Below are positions 58,980 to 60,000 of a stretch of 60,000 nt of DNA, in pieces. Position numbers and translations under genes: made by a program. Source of the stretch: Membranipora membranacea (lineage: Eukaryota; Bryozoa; Gymnolaemata; Cheilostomatida; Membraniporidae); contig OU612066.1 of the NCBI GenBank assembly GCA_914767715.1, positions 21,490,283-21,550,282 on the forward strand, given 5' to 3'. A model generated the notes under the pieces. It did no database searches. It worked only from the letters and a program-made list of their open reading frames with translations, and was not told the DNA's origin. Positions within the stretch are counted from its first letter, which is position 1. Each line of letters begins with the position of its first letter.

Positions 58980-60000
58980 TCTGGTTAATCCGGCAGTTAT
59001 TAGTTTAGGAGGCATCTGGGGTGGTACAGCGGCGACTTGCCAGGGATAGACTAGGGGGCAGTTTTGATAACAGATAGGCTTTCATTGAGTAGACAGGAGT
59101 GGAGTGGTAGAGACATGAAGGGTGGAGTAAGGGGGAAGAATAAAATAATGTATTGAATATTAGGATATTATGTTAAGGCTATCAGGAATGGCTAATCGGT
59201 CCTGGTAATCTGATCCGCAGCAGCACAAGTACCCATTGACAGCAAGCAGACAACAAGACCACCCCGGGCAGCGACACCCGCCGCGACAACAGTGGCTAGC
59301 GTGTGTTCTCTCGGTGCCACCCCACACATAGTAGCAAAGAACTTACATTAATCCTAATCCTAACCACCAACCCGCCCAGTACAAGATTGACAGATGCGAC
59401 GCACCTGTTTCTAGTGCCTCTAGGATATGATATCAAAAATGTATTACGAGGGCTGTGAGTCTGTAAGTCAGTAGGTGGATTTCTGCCAGGTCACTCTAGT
59501 TGTGCCACTTATAGGTCAGAGAATCTATGTGTACACGGGTTGTGGTACCTGTGAACTCGATATTTAAAGGAGTACTTTTTCACATTGGTGTTCACAAGAC
59601 CCTGTACAGGCCCGACACGTGTGTCATGTTCTGATTTGTGGGTAGCCACTGCCTTCTCCGATTCGACCGCAGCATTACCTGAAATAATCTTGAAATACAT
59701 TTTCAGATCAGCATGATGGCTTCGTTCAGCAAGGGTCTGCCATCCGGATCGATTCATCAGGTCTGATATTCTCTCCCGTTTTTGTTTACTGAAGGTCCAC
59801 CTAAACGCTTTCCTGTTTATGGCCTCTAGAACATCAATATGCTTAGTCTTAAAGGGTGACCATGACGGGGTAGCAAACTCAAGTATTGGTCTACATATTG
59901 TTTTATAGGCTGTCATACGTGTTTTGGGTCTGGCCTTTTTTAAGTTTCTCATGAGCAGGTGAATGACATTTGTGGCTTTCTTGCCAACTTCCTGGAAATG
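58980..60000 (-). mobile_element. Second LINE, 3' part, continuing past the right edge
   Basis: The minus-strand frame from 60000 to the stop at 59509 is the C-terminal tail of a non-LTR reverse transcriptase (VGKKATNVIHLLM, then YKTICRPILEFATPSWSP, then INRKAFRW). About 530 bases of unusually GC-rich 3' UTR follow, with ttaggattaggatta repeats near 59350 on the minus strand. The right-edge cut hides the catalytic domains. It differs clearly from the 39-43 kb LINE. Confidence 0.75.
59509..60000 (-). CDS. LINE ORF2 C-terminal part (truncated by window edge)
   Basis: 164 codons, open to the edge. It contains the conserved C-RPILEFATPSW and SxLMNRSGWQTLxERSHHADL segments downstream of the reverse transcriptase domain; the YADD region is outside the window. 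No lesion is seen in this part. Confidence 0.75.
   Translation of the reverse strand, partial: HFQEVGKKATNVIHLLMRNLKKARPKTRMTAYKTICRPILEFATPSWSPFKTKHIDVLEAINRKAFRWTFSKQKRERISDLMNRSGWQTLAERSHHADLKMYFKIISGNAAVESEKAVATHKSEHDTRVGPVQGLVNTNVKKYSFKYRVHRYHNPCTHRFSDL

Overview
The window looks like nuclear DNA of an invertebrate animal. It is AT-rich, its genes are split by short GT-AG introns, and it is crowded with retrotransposons, SINEs and foldback (MITE-like) elements. The recognisable genes are animal types: a RING/B-box/coiled-coil/beta-propeller (TRIM-NHL-like) gene, a homologue of human C18orf63 (DUF4708) and an acyl-CoA oxidase. I cannot fix the phylum from sequence alone.

The main architecture is a decayed tandem segmental duplication. 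The inferred ancestral unit is [TRIM-NHL-like, +] -> [C18orf63-like, +] -> [an acidic orphan gene, -]. I see parts of four units. Unit 1: C18orf63-like intron remnant (~5.0-5.24 kb) and orphan copy 1 (6.59-9.97 kb; start codon lost and a nonsense codon in exon 1). Unit 2: TRIM remnant (20.3-21.7 kb, only RING and first B-box), the C18orf63-like gene (22.58-25.13 kb, both ends missing) and a two-exon orphan remnant (26.2-26.7 kb). Unit 3: an intact TRIM-NHL-like gene (29.2-36.8 kb), no C18orf63-like gene, and an intact orphan gene (46.77-50.06 kb, 316 aa predicted). Unit 4: a second intact TRIM-NHL-like gene (51.5-56.3 kb) and the last two exons of the C18orf63-like gene (58.11-58.58 kb, first of them broken). 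The orphan and the next TRIM-like gene stand head to head, so they may share a divergent control region.

Between units 1 and 2 lies an unrelated block (~10.3-20.1 kb) with seven plus-strand exons of a peroxisomal-type acyl-CoA oxidase. Its introns hold a LINE 3' fragment and a tRNA-derived SINE. Its 3' half is absent or degenerate.

Mobile DNA: an almost intact CR1/L2-like LINE (39.02-43.31 kb; PHD-finger ORF1 with one frame break, intact endonuclease/reverse-transcriptase ORF2), a second LINE entering from the right edge on the minus strand, two copies of a SINE whose head is the 5' end of U2 snRNA, a 2.48-kb element with long terminal inverted repeats, several palindromic foldbacks (one with 8-bp target duplications) and several tandem repeats. 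Insertions shared or not shared between the duplicated copies give a relative order of events.
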